Part shown: positions 57,763-64,000 of the stretch, in pieces
How the letters are laid out: every line of letters begins with the position of its first letter
Numbering within the stretch: position 1 is the first letter of the stretch
Assembly: GCF_003797835.1 (NCBI RefSeq)
Contig: NZ_RKMF01000005.1
Location: forward strand, 140,584-204,583
Direction: 5' to 3'
DNA from: Kocuria soli
Lineage (GTDB): Bacteria > Actinomycetota > Actinomycetes > Actinomycetales > Micrococcaceae
Length of the DNA: 64,000 nt
Translations under genes and position numbers: made by a program
Notes under the pieces: generated by a model
Told to the model about the DNA's origin: nothing
What the model saw: the letters and a program-made list of their open reading frames with translations, nothing else
Database searches by the model: none

Positions 57763-58083
57763 ATGACTACGACCAGCGTAGCGGTGCCGGGGCGCTCTGT
57801 CTCGCAGATGACGGCCGATCTGCTCGAGTCAGGCGATCCCGTCGCTGAGAACATCTACTGGACCGGCCACCGCGCCGGCGCCTCCGCTGAGCGCGCCCGC
57901 ATCCAGCTGGCGGCAGCCGACTTCGGTGCCGACCTAGGCCCCTCACCCGCCCTACGGCCGCGCCTGCGGGCCGTCCCGGACCAGGGCTCCCCGGAGGCCG
58001 GCCAGGCCGTCAAGGACGCCGCAATCGCCGCCTGGCGCGCGCTGTACGCCACGGGGCAGATCCGGCAGGAGGTGGCCGCGTGA
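57763..58083 (+). CDS. Hypothetical phage-like protein upstream of the RepA-like gene
   Basis: A 106-residue helical, Ala-rich protein with no recognised domain (HRAGASAERARIQLAAADFG in the middle, KDAAIAAWRALYATGQI near the end). GAGAGGA lies upstream of ATG 57763. Its stop overlaps the start of the ATPase gene (GTGA), so it may be a small partner of the replication protein. Confidence 0.65.
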   Translation: MTTTSVAVPGRSVSQMTADLLESGDPVAENIYWTGHRAGASAERARIQLAAADFGADLGPSPALRPRLRAVPDQGSPEAGQAVKDAAIAAWRALYATGQIRQEVAA

Positions 58084-59135
58084 CCAAGTTCGCAGAGACC
58101 CGCCCTGATCCCCTGGACGGAGCTTTCAACAGCGACTGGCTCATGGGGCAGAGCTTCCCGCCTGTCGAGTACGTCGTCCCTGGCCTGATCCCAGAGGGCC
58201 TCACTCTGCTGACTGCGGCCCCGAAGATCGGCAAGTCCTGGATGGTCCTCAGCCTCGGCTACGCCGCCGCGACCGGGGGCCTGGCCTTCGGCAAGATCCC
58301 CGTTCAGCAGCGGCCCGTGCTGTACCTCGCCCTCGAGGACGGCCAGCGTCGCTTGCAGGGCCGGCTGCGCACGATCGGCGTCCAGGACGGGCACCGACTG
58401 CTCACGATGATGACGAGCACCCCGCCGGGTGTCTCAGCGGTGGAGACCATCGCTGCGTTCCTCGAGCGCCACGCCGGCCAGCGGCCCATGGTCGTGCTCG
58501 ACACCCTGGGCAAGGTCCGCGGCGTCTACACCGGCAACGACGCCTACCAGAAGGACTACGGCCAGATGTCGGCGCTCAAGGACCTCGTGGACGCCTGGCC
58601 GGGCACCTCCCTGATCGTCGTGCACCACACGAAGAAGGCGGGAACCGCGGACTTCCTGGACAGCGTTTCGGGCACTCAGGGCCTGGCCGGTGCAGCTGAC
58701 TCGATCTTGGTGCTGCGCCGTGACAGGCACACGCAGTCCGCCATCCTGAACGTCACCTCTCGCGATGCTGTCGAGGGTGAGTACGCCGTCACCCTCACGG
58801 ACGGGTCCTGGACGCTGGACGGCGCCGCTCAGGCCGTTCAGCAGCGTGAGGCCGTTGCTGGTCTGGGGGATCAGATGACGGAGCTCGTGAACCTCGTGGG
58901 CCGCTACCCCGAGGGCATCCGCCGGCAGGAGCTGCTCACCCTCATGCACATGGAGCCGGGGACGCTCGACACCTATCTCCGCCGAGCTGCTGAGGCTGGG
59001 CGTATCGAGAAGGCCGGCCGTGGCCGCTACACCCCTGTCAGAAGTGTCAGAAGTGTCAGTTCTGAGGAACCAGGGGCGCCCAATCTGACAGTTCTGACAC
59101 AACTGACACCCACTCAGGAGGGAGCTACAGCATGA
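58080..59135 (+). CDS. RepA-like AAA/RecA-fold ATPase, replication helicase type
   Basis: A 351-residue protein with a RecA-fold ATPase of the AAA_25/RepA type. Walker A is TAAPKIGKSWMVL at about residues 45-57, the catalytic Glu region VLYLALEDGQRRLQGRL near residue 80, and Walker B/sensor segments VVLDTLGKVRG and LIVVHHTKKAGTADFLDSVS. A C-terminal winged-helix (YPEGIRRQELLTLMHM, TYLRRAAEAGRIEKAG) probably binds DNA. Phage and plasmid relatives are hexameric replicative helicases. The 3' end of the gene encodes a low-complexity tail because it carries the TGTCAG repeat array. Confidence 0.88.
   Translation: MTKFAETRPDPLDGAFNSDWLMGQSFPPVEYVVPGLIPEGLTLLTAAPKIGKSWMVLSLGYAAATGGLAFGKIPVQQRPVLYLALEDGQRRLQGRLRTIGVQDGHRLLTMMTSTPPGVSAVETIAAFLERHAGQRPMVVLDTLGKVRGVYTGNDAYQKDYGQMSALKDLVDAWPGTSLIVVHHTKKAGTADFLDSVSGTQGLAGAADSILVLRRDRHTQSAILNVTSRDAVEGEYAVTLTDGSWTLDGAAQAVQQREAVAGLGDQMTELVNLVGRYPEGIRRQELLTLMHMEPGTLDTYLRRAAEAGRIEKAGRGRYTPVRSVRSVSSEEPGAPNLTVLTQLTPTQEGATA
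59036..59108. repeat. Symmetric iteron-like array: three TGTCAG then three CTGACA
   Basis: TGTCAG occurs at 59036, 59045 and 59054, and its reverse complement CTGACA at 59085, 59094 and 59103, all at a 9-base period. The two triplets face each other across a 25-base centre. It lies inside the end of the RepA-like gene, like the origin inside lambda gene O, so an origin of replication is the leading guess. A transcription-control hairpin is the alternative. Confidence 0.8.
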
Positions 59136-59551
59136 ACCCTGCAACCATCCACCTGACCTGTGAGCAGTGCTCGCGCCCGGTCACCGGCACCACGGGCGCC
59201 GTCCGCGTCTACGACGACGACCTCGCCTCCGCTGAAGCAGCCCACACGGCCCACGCTGCGGCCCGTGAGGCGGCGGTGGCGATCCTGTCCCCGCTGCGCC
59301 TCGACGGGGCGGCAGACGAGTTCCTGCGCCCGCCCGCCCCCGCACGCTGGCAGGTGGAGCACGACCGCTGCGCCCCCACCGCGTCACCGGCCTACGTCAT
59401 CCCCGCCTCGCACCTGGGGTCCACGCGGGACGTTCTCGCCGCGTCGATCGCCCTCATGGCGGAGCCGTGGATCGGGCGCACGGACTGGACGGAGTTCGTC
59501 CGCCGCCACTGCCTCGGCCCGGTGCCGTCGCCCACGGAGGACGAGAAGTGA
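59132..59551 (+). CDS. Hypothetical protein with N-terminal Cys-x2-Cys
   Basis: A 139-residue protein starting HLTCEQCSRPVTGTTGAVRV, where a CxxC pair and a later HDRC (HxxC) could bind zinc. The rest is helical with no recognised family. ATG 59132 overlaps the RepA-like stop by four bases, and its own stop overlaps the WhiB start (GTGA). Confidence 0.65.
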   Translation: MNPATIHLTCEQCSRPVTGTTGAVRVYDDDLASAEAAHTAHAAAREAAVAILSPLRLDGAADEFLRPPAPARWQVEHDRCAPTASPAYVIPASHLGSTRDVLAASIALMAEPWIGRTDWTEFVRRHCLGPVPSPTEDEK

Positions 59552-59844
59552 GCGGCGGCCACGATCGACTGCTCCGAAAGCTCGAGGAGATCCAGCGGCA
59601 GGCCCCGCAGGCGATCCCGTGTCGCAGCAGCAACAGCACCGCCTGGATCACCGGCACCCCACAGGACACCTGGTACGCCCAGGCGCGCTGCCAGTCCTGC
59701 CCAGCCCGAATCGCCTGCGCCACGTACGCCGTCGACGCACGGGAGCCTGCCGGCGTCTGGGGCGGGCTGACTCCGAAGGAACGCGCGTCGCTGACCACTC
59801 AGCGCAGACGAGCCGAGCTCACAAAAAAGGAGGCCGCCGCGTGA
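59548..59844 (+). CDS. WhiB-family Fe-S transcriptional regulator, element-encoded
   Basis: A 98-residue Wbl protein. Four cysteines fit the 4Fe-4S ligands: Cys25, Cys48, Cys51 and Cys57 (ARCQSCPARIACATYAVDAR). They are followed by the GVWGG turn in PAGVWGGLTPKER and a basic C-terminal tail RRRAELTKKE for DNA contact. Wbl proteins work with the primary sigma factor. Actinophages also carry them, for example WhiBTM4 of mycobacteriophage TM4, which interferes with host WhiB2. GTG 59548 is coupled to the upstream gene by a GTGA overlap. Confidence 0.9.
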   Translation: MSGGHDRLLRKLEEIQRQAPQAIPCRSSNSTAWITGTPQDTWYAQARCQSCPARIACATYAVDAREPAGVWGGLTPKERASLTTQRRRAELTKKEAAA

Positions 59845-60023
59845 GAATCCGCGCCCATCCCTGGACCTGGCGCAATCGCAGCGGCGCCACCCGCGGCGCC
59901 CTGATCGCAGCGCAGATCACCTCACAGGAGCGCCGAACCGTATTCGTCCCAGCCGTTCAACTCTTCGCCCTCGCGGACGCGCTGGTCGACATCGCCGAGT
60001 CCATCGAGAAGGAGGACACATGA
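59841..60023 (+). CDS. Hypothetical small phage-like protein (60 residues)
   Basis: It starts at GTG 59841 within the WhiB stop. The sequence is basic at the N-terminus (RAHPWTWRNRSGATRGALI) with a helical acidic end (LADALVDIAESIEKED). The next gene overlaps it by four bases. It looks like a small DNA-binding or adaptor protein, but no family is recognised. Confidence 0.6.
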   Translation: MRIRAHPWTWRNRSGATRGALIAAQITSQERRTVFVPAVQLFALADALVDIAESIEKEDT

Positions 60024-60217
60024 GCATTCCAAACCGCCTCACCGTGAAGCCATACACCTGGACGCACGACGACGGCCGCGAAGAGCGCGGGTACATGATC
60101 CGGCGAGGGGCCGGATTCATGTTCCTCGATGACATCGCCGCATATCGCACGTGCTGCGAACTGGCCGACCTCATCGACGCCGCGAACAACGCGAACGAAC
60201 AGGAGACCGACAAGTGA
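60020..60217 (+). CDS. Hypothetical small phage-like protein (65 residues)
   Basis: ATG 60020 overlaps the previous stop by four bases and follows GAAGGAGGAC. The centre has GREERGYMIRRGAGFMFLDD and a C-terminal helix CCELADLIDAANNANEQE. The same general plan as the preceding gene suggests a related fold. Function unknown. Confidence 0.6.
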   Translation: MSIPNRLTVKPYTWTHDDGREERGYMIRRGAGFMFLDDIAAYRTCCELADLIDAANNANEQETDK

Positions 60218-60399
60218 CCGACCGCACCCGCGACGAGCTGATCGCCTCCGCCTTCGGCACCAGCACCCCCGCACCCCCACCGCCCGACCCGGCCGCGCCG
60301 CCCAACAGGCAGCCGGATCCCGCGCAAGCGTGGGCACCCGAACCCGACCTGGCCCGCGCACGGGCAGAGGCCTTTTTCAACACGCCAAAGACTTGGTGA
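60214..60399 (+). CDS. Hypothetical small Pro-rich protein (61 residues)
   Basis: GTG 60214 overlaps the previous stop (GTGA) and follows AGGAGA. The middle is disordered and Pro-rich (FGTSTPAPPPPDPAAPPNRQ), with a short helix at each end. No function predicted. Confidence 0.55.
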   Translation: MTDRTRDELIASAFGTSTPAPPPPDPAAPPNRQPDPAQAWAPEPDLARARAEAFFNTPKTW

Positions 60400-60413
60400 A
60401 AGGAACCACCACC

Positions 60414-61268
60414 ATGAGCACGTCAGCACTTACCGCAGCGCACACCGCCGCCGCCCTGGGCCTCGCGCCCCTGCCGGCGGACATCCGCCACGCCGCCGAC
60501 GAGAAGCAGCAGATCACCACCCGCCGCGACGAGGTTCACCAGGCGGGCCAGACGGCACAAGTGGACTACGAACGAGCCCTCGCCGACGGCGACACCGCCA
60601 AGGCCGCGACCGCCTGGGCGAAGGTCCAGTCGCTCCGACTCGATCAGATTGGCCCGGTGTTCAGCCGCCTGACCGCAGCCGCCGACGCCCACGCCCAGGC
60701 CGCAGCCGAAGCCCACCTGGTGATGATCGCCCCCGCGGCACGGGAGGCCTTCAACAAGCACGCCGAGGCGTTCACCGCGGCGTATGACGAGCTCGGCGGC
60801 TCCCGGCTCTCCCCCGCCCAGCTGATCCGCAACGAGCGATCCGCCCAGCTCTGGCGCGACCTCACCGCCGCCGCCGAAGCCCTCGACGCCCACGCCGTGG
60901 TCATCGATGCCGCCGCGGAAGCCGGAGCCGGCCTCGACACCACGGACAGGCGAGACGAGGCCGTGGACACGATGACCCGCTACGCGTCCGGCCTGGCCCA
61001 CGGATGGGCGCTCAGCGCTGTCGACCAGGGCAGCGCGAACGAGTGGATGCGCACCGGCGACCTCGCCCCGATCGCCCGCTGGCTCCGCATCCTCCACGCC
61101 CAAGGCCGCCACGGCCGCCCGGTGATCCAGGCCCTGGACCCGGACGAGCAGCGCCACGAGATCGCCCAGCTGCGCTCGATCGCACAGGCATGGGGCAACG
61201 GCGCAGGCGGCAACCTCGCAAGCATCGCCCAATACGCCCCGCACTTCTGGGCGCAGCAAAAGAACTGA
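60414..61268 (+). CDS. Hypothetical phage-like helical protein
   Basis: A 284-residue, mostly helical, Ala-rich protein with a probable coiled-coil at about residues 25-130. No family is recognised. ATG 60414 follows GAAAGGAACC. It is the last gene of the replication transcript and is followed by a strong terminator. The codon usage is strongly C-ending, like the other genes from 57.7 kb on. Confidence 0.7.
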   Translation: MSTSALTAAHTAAALGLAPLPADIRHAADEKQQITTRRDEVHQAGQTAQVDYERALADGDTAKAATAWAKVQSLRLDQIGPVFSRLTAAADAHAQAAAEAHLVMIAPAAREAFNKHAEAFTAAYDELGGSRLSPAQLIRNERSAQLWRDLTAAAEALDAHAVVIDAAAEAGAGLDTTDRRDEAVDTMTRYASGLAHGWALSAVDQGSANEWMRTGDLAPIARWLRILHAQGRHGRPVIQALDPDEQRHEIAQLRSIAQAWGNGAGGNLASIAQYAPHFWAQQKN

Positions 61269-61278
61269 CCACCACCAC

Positions 61279-61311
61279 GGCCCCCTGTCGCACACCGCGG
61301 CAGGGGGCCTT
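61279..61311 (+). terminator. Terminator of the replication module
   Basis: GGCCCCCTGTCGC pairs with GCGGCAGGGGGCC (13 pairs, one G-U) around a 5-base loop, followed by TT. Confidence 0.75.
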
Positions 61312-61430
61312 CACCCATGCCAGAAGCCCTGTGCGCCCGCCTGCGGCCCTCACAGCCCACGGGGCCAACCGGGGCCACCACGGGCACACCAGGCCCGGAG
61401 AACGGCACACAGCGCCGCCGAGAGGACACC

Positions 61431-61754
61431 ATGCCGGGATGGACCACATCCAACAGACGGGACCGGCTCCCGAAGAACTGGCACCGACTCCGCGAACAAG
61501 TCCGCGCACGCGCAGGTGGCCAATGCGAATGGATCACCGACGGCCAAAGATGCACTTCGATCGGCAACCAGTGCGATCACATCGTGCGCGGCGACGACCA
61601 CAGCCTCAGCAACCTCCAGTGGCTTTGCCGCGCCCACCACGCCGCCAAGTCCTCGAGCGAGGGAGGCAGCGCACCACGACGACCAAGCGCCATCGCACGA
61701 GCACGAGCAGCCCGCACCGAGGCGCACCCAGGACTGCTGCGACCCAAGGACTGA
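61431..61754 (+). CDS. HNH endonuclease
   Basis: A 107-residue nuclease. The start MPGWTTSNRRDRLPKNW is typical of actinophage HNH proteins, and the HNH core is CDHIVRGDDHSLSNLQWLC followed by RAHHAAK; Cys residues in QCEWITDGQRC, CDH and WLC are zinc-ligand candidates. ATG 61431 with GAGAGGACACC is preferred over ATG 61317, which would add a 38-residue low-complexity extension. HNH proteins next to terminase genes often assist cos cleavage in headful or cos phages; that role is inferred here from position. Confidence 0.88.
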   Translation: MPGWTTSNRRDRLPKNWHRLREQVRARAGGQCEWITDGQRCTSIGNQCDHIVRGDDHSLSNLQWLCRAHHAAKSSSEGGSAPRRPSAIARARAARTEAHPGLLRPKD

Positions 61755-61976
61755 CGGACCGCAGGCCCCGGTCCCCACTCCTCCCACCCCGCTTTGCCCC
61801 ATCGCACGGCGTATAGCGCCTGCCATTGCGCGTGAGCTGAATCGTTCCGAAGGGTTTCTGACTAGGGGAAATGCTGGGTCGTTGTGGTGTTGGTGGGGTG
61901 CGTTGGGGCCTCGTAGGGGGTATTCTTGTAACAGATAATCGCCGTGATTGAGCGGCAGAACGGATGGAGGATCTAC
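61755..61976. promoter_or_regulatory. Region between the HNH and terminase-small-like genes
   Basis: No gene was seen. The strand composition changes here from C-rich to G-rich. TATTCT at 61921-61926 is a possible -10. In cos phages the packaging site often lies in this position, but no specific cos sequence was recognised. GGAGG at 61967-61971 is the ribosome-binding site of the next gene. Confidence 0.35.
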
Positions 61977-62336
61977 GTGGACGGACGGAAGGCGCCGAGG
62001 GCACCGGAAGGGCTGGCGACCTCGGGCAAGAAGCTCTGGAAGTCGATCGTGGACGAGCACGAGCTCGAGGAACACGAGCTGCTGACGCTGCGGGAGGCGT
62101 GCCGGGTCGCGGACCGGCTGGACACGCTGTTCTCGGAGGCGGAGGCGAACCCGGTCACGGTGCTCAATGCCCGCGGGGACCAGACGGTGCATCCCGCGCT
62201 GGTGGAGGCCAGACAGCAAGGCGCGCTGTACGTGAAGCTGATCGCGTCGCTGCGGATCCCGGACGCTGAGGACAACCAGCCGCAGCGTCGTGGTGGTGCA
62301 CGTGGGGCGTACGGGCTGAGGGTGGCGGCGTCGTGA
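61977..62336 (+). CDS. Terminase small subunit-like protein (P27 family type)
   Basis: A 119-residue helical protein resembling small terminase subunits of the P27 family: APEGLATSGKKLWKSIVDEH at the N-terminus, REACRVADRLDTLFSEAE and VHPALVEARQQGALYVKLIA. Small terminases bind phage DNA at the packaging site. GTG 61977 is chosen because GGAGG lies six bases upstream; GTG 61944 lacks one. No large terminase follows within the window. Confidence 0.75.
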   Translation: MDGRKAPRAPEGLATSGKKLWKSIVDEHELEEHELLTLREACRVADRLDTLFSEAEANPVTVLNARGDQTVHPALVEARQQGALYVKLIASLRIPDAEDNQPQRRGGARGAYGLRVAAS

Positions 62337-62524
62337 GGCGGCGGCGTGCTGTGGAGGCTCAGGAGGTGCCGGCGGCTCTGCGGGCACGGGCGGAGTCGTT
62401 CGTGGCGGCGTCGCGGGAGACGGGCGCTGAGGGCGTTTCAGGGCTGATCGCGGAGGCGCAGGCACTGGCTGATGTGGTGGCTGGGACGGTGGTGTCGTGG
62501 GATCGGCTGTTCGTCGATGACTGA
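62333..62524 (+). CDS. Hypothetical small phage-like protein (63 residues)
   Basis: GTG 62333 overlaps the terminase-small-like stop (GTGA). The sequence is helical with a basic start MRRRRAVEAQEVPAALRARA and an acidic end. It overlaps the next gene by eight bases. No family is recognised. Confidence 0.6.
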   Translation: MRRRRAVEAQEVPAALRARAESFVAASRETGAEGVSGLIAEAQALADVVAGTVVSWDRLFVDD

Positions 62525-63077
62525 GCAGTCCTGCGGGCATTGCGGGGCGTCGATGAAGCTGTACAGGGCTGGTGCCCGGTACTGCTCTGGTGCGTGTCGT
62601 GTGGCCGCGCACAGGGCACGCAAGAAGGCCGCCCAGCCGGTGTTCCCCGCGGTGATGACGGACTCTGCCCGGTGGGTGCGTCATGACGCCCAGAAGGCCC
62701 CTGTGCGGGCCGACAACGGCCGCTACGCCTCGTCCACGAACCCGGCGACGTGGACGACGTATGAGGCCGCTGTGGGCTCACGGCACGGTGTGGGGCTGGG
62801 GTGGGTGCTCGGTGAGGGCGTCGGCTGCCTGGATCTGGACTACTGCATCGGTCTGTCCGGGGCGCTGGCGCCGTGGGCACGGGAGCTCGTCGATGCTCAC
62901 CGGACGGAGGCGCTGCTGATCGAGGTCTCGCAGTCCGGCCGGGGGCTGCACATCTTCCTGCCGATGGAGCCAGGCCGTGGGACGAAGGAGCGGGCCGGTG
63001 GGCGCAGGGTGGAGACGTACCCGCCGGACTCGGGCCGCTACATCGCCGTCACGGGGCAGAAGTACAGCCACGTGTAG
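62517..63077 (+). CDS. Primase-polymerase (Prim-Pol) domain protein, short form with zinc ribbon
   Basis: A 186-residue protein. An N-terminal zinc ribbon has Cys pairs CGHCGASMKLYRAGARYC and SGAC. The remainder is a bifunctional primase/polymerase N-terminal domain: LGEGVGCLDLDYCIG with the metal-binding Asp-x-Asp, EVSQSGRGLHIFLP with the Ser-x-x-Gly-x-His motif, and SGRYIAVTGQ. Full-length phage homologues usually continue into a helicase domain; here the protein ends after the catalytic core, so it is either a stand-alone primase or truncated. Confidence 0.82.
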   Translation: MTEQSCGHCGASMKLYRAGARYCSGACRVAAHRARKKAAQPVFPAVMTDSARWVRHDAQKAPVRADNGRYASSTNPATWTTYEAAVGSRHGVGLGWVLGEGVGCLDLDYCIGLSGALAPWARELVDAHRTEALLIEVSQSGRGLHIFLPMEPGRGTKERAGGRRVETYPPDSGRYIAVTGQKYSHV

Positions 63078-63080
63078 GTT
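63075..63080 (+). promoter_or_regulatory. -10 element of the cargo-like gene, leaderless type
   Basis: TAGGTT ends seven bases before ATG 63088, with no ribosome-binding site between. Its TAG is the stop codon of the Prim-Pol gene. Confidence 0.4.
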
Positions 63081-63087
63081 CACCACC

Positions 63088-63861
63088 ATGTACACGACAG
63101 GTCTCGAGCGAGACAACCCTGAAGCCATAGAGATGATGCAGCGTCAGCTGGGCATCATCGACGCCATCTACGAACTCGCGATGGATCTCCGCGAGCTCAC
63201 GTCTGATGGAAGTGAAATGACCGCGCTTGAATCTGCATTCACAGAATCGCCCATTTCGCTCTCGAACATTCTTGCAGGCGGGGTGCACTGTGCGTCCGAA
63301 TCGCTGTTAATGCTTAAGGCAAGCCTTCAGGAAGGCACATCGACTCTCATTGGGCTTCGCGTTCTGATGCGGACCGCACTGCTGGGGGGCGCACGGGTTG
63401 GATACGTCTTCTGTCCACGCACCGAGGATGAACGGCTACGCAATGCGCGTCATGTCATGGGAGTAGAGCTTGCGAGCTTCAATCGGGCAGCCAGGGCCTT
63501 GGGGGAGATTGAGCATATCGTCTCCCTCAAGCCCTCTGAGGAAAATCTTACGCGCATCCAGGAGGCGTCCAAGAAGTTCAAGCCGCAAGATGCAGTGCGG
63601 GGCGAGAACGCGATAATTCAAGGATTTGCACAATATGTGCAACCACGCGTCACAGAGAAGGATTCAACTGTCGAACCGGAAGTATTTTCGGAGACACTCA
63701 AGTGGATCTGGCAGTCAGGGAGTGGCGTCGCACATGCCCACGCATGGCCGGCAACGGTGCCGGACGGAGAACTCCTGGCGGACCTGAGCATCGTAGTAGC
63801 TGCGGTGCATGTGGCCGTCGAGGCGGCTACCGATGGATGGACCGACCAGTTGCCCAAATGA
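63088..63861 (+). CDS. Unknown cargo-like protein at the right end of the element
   Basis: A 257-residue soluble, mainly helical protein not recognised with confidence. The central part, IGLRVLMRTALLGGARVGYV followed by FCPRTEDERLRNARHVMGVE, resembles in layout the DUF5677-type or HEPN-like helical proteins found in accessory islands; this is only a resemblance. Base composition is clearly less GC-rich than the neighbours and uses codons such as TTA and ATA. It has its own promoter-like element, unlike the other element genes, as expected for a lysogenic cargo gene. Confidence 0.65.
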   Translation: MYTTGLERDNPEAIEMMQRQLGIIDAIYELAMDLRELTSDGSEMTALESAFTESPISLSNILAGGVHCASESLLMLKASLQEGTSTLIGLRVLMRTALLGGARVGYVFCPRTEDERLRNARHVMGVELASFNRAARALGEIEHIVSLKPSEENLTRIQEASKKFKPQDAVRGENAIIQGFAQYVQPRVTEKDSTVEPEVFSETLKWIWQSGSGVAHAHAWPATVPDGELLADLSIVVAAVHVAVEAATDGWTDQLPK

Positions 63862-63931
63862 GCGCTTTTTGGCTAGCCGAGGTTCTGCAAACGCACTCGC
63901 CTGTGAACATGCGCGTGCGCGCGGTTTCAGT

Positions 63932-64000
63932 CTACTCCCATCTGTGGACGGTGACCTTGCCGACTGTGCGGCCGTTCTCGACCAACTCGTGCGCCTCGCG
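63932..64000 (-). CDS. Zinc-type alcohol dehydrogenase/quinone oxidoreductase, C-terminal end
   Basis: The last 22 codons before a TAG stop encode EAHELVENGRTVGKVTVHRW, the characteristic C-terminus of NADPH:quinone reductase and related zinc-type medium-chain dehydrogenases. The rest of the gene lies beyond the window. It reads leftwards, toward the element, and is probably chromosomal. Confidence 0.75.
   Translation of the reverse strand, partial: REAHELVENGRTVGKVTVHRWE

Larger units (their letters stand above)
54668..63861. mobile_element. Integrated phage-like or satellite-like element in tRNA-Leu
   Basis: The block holds an integrase, XRE repressor, excisionase, RepA-like ATPase, WhiB protein, HNH endonuclease, terminase-small-subunit-like protein, primase-polymerase domain protein and about ten small unknown genes, many with four-base start/stop overlaps. 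There are no structural, packaging-motor or lysis genes. The right boundary is set provisionally at the end of the last non-chromosomal-looking gene. Confidence 0.75.

Noticed and set aside
59036..59108. Short repeat array considered as a CRISPR remnant
   Set aside because: The units are six bases at a nine-base period with inverted symmetry inside a coding region; there are no spacers or cas genes.
63932..64000. Partial gene considered as part of the phage element
   Set aside because: Its C-terminal sequence is that of a medium-chain dehydrogenase/quinone reductase, common in chromosomes; assignment to the element would need the sequence beyond the window.

Overview
The window is about 64 kb of high-GC DNA from an actinobacterium. 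Gene order, a PdtaR-type ANTAR regulator, WhiA and WhiB proteins, OpcA and many leaderless-type promoters point to the Micrococcales, probably Micrococcaceae (Kocuria/Arthrobacter/Micrococcus-like). The genus cannot be fixed from sequence reading alone. The first 54.6 kb is ordinary chromosome. From about 54.7 kb an integrated phage-like or satellite-like element runs from the 3' end of a tRNA-Leu gene nearly to the end of the window.

Layout. 1-4.6 kb (+): end of an aromatic-acid type MFS transporter, a complete ECF biotin transporter (bioY-bioM-bioN), a YpfJ-type zinc metallopeptidase and a lone muconolactone-isomerase-like protein. 4.6-9.4 kb (-): iron-sulfur assembly operon sufR-sufB-sufD-sufC-sufT, without sufS or sufU. 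9.7-14.6 kb (-): heme A synthase, a two-gene ABC exporter, a DapA-family aldolase and heme O synthase (ctaB). 15-23.5 kb (+): pentose phosphate block tkt-tal-pgi-zwf-opcA-pgl. 23.7-36.6 kb (-): secG-tpiA-pgk-gap, then whiA-yvcK-rapZ-uvrC, plsC and uvrA. This order resembles the conserved Mycobacterium tuberculosis region from uvrC to suf. 36.7-54.5 kb: a membrane protein, an MBL-fold hydrolase, a DUF3516-type helicase, a SatD-like DNA-binding protein with a membrane partner, TerC behind a probable manganese riboswitch, uvrB, a BCCT transporter carrying a premature TAG, coaE, a YigZ/IMPACT protein, rpsA, polA and the ANTAR response regulator.

54.6-63.9 kb: tRNA-Leu(CAA) followed by a tyrosine integrase, an XRE-type repressor, a divergent excisionase, small phage genes, a RepA-like ATPase with a symmetric iteron-like array in its 3' end, a WhiB protein, an HNH endonuclease, a terminase-small-subunit-like protein, a primase-polymerase domain protein and a cargo-like gene of different composition. 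There is no portal, capsid, tail, large terminase or lysis gene. The content (int, repressor, xis, rep, terS, cargo) therefore resembles a phage satellite or PICI-like island, or a deeply reduced prophage. The last 69 bases are the end of an oxidoreductase gene.

The genes interlock as central carbon metabolism (oxidative pentose phosphate pathway plus lower glycolysis), heme A and Fe-S supply for respiration, nucleotide excision repair (uvrA, uvrB, uvrC), and cell-envelope or developmental regulators (whiA, yvcK, rapZ). About ten genes start 5-7 bases after a TAnnnT hexamer, which predicts leaderless mRNAs.
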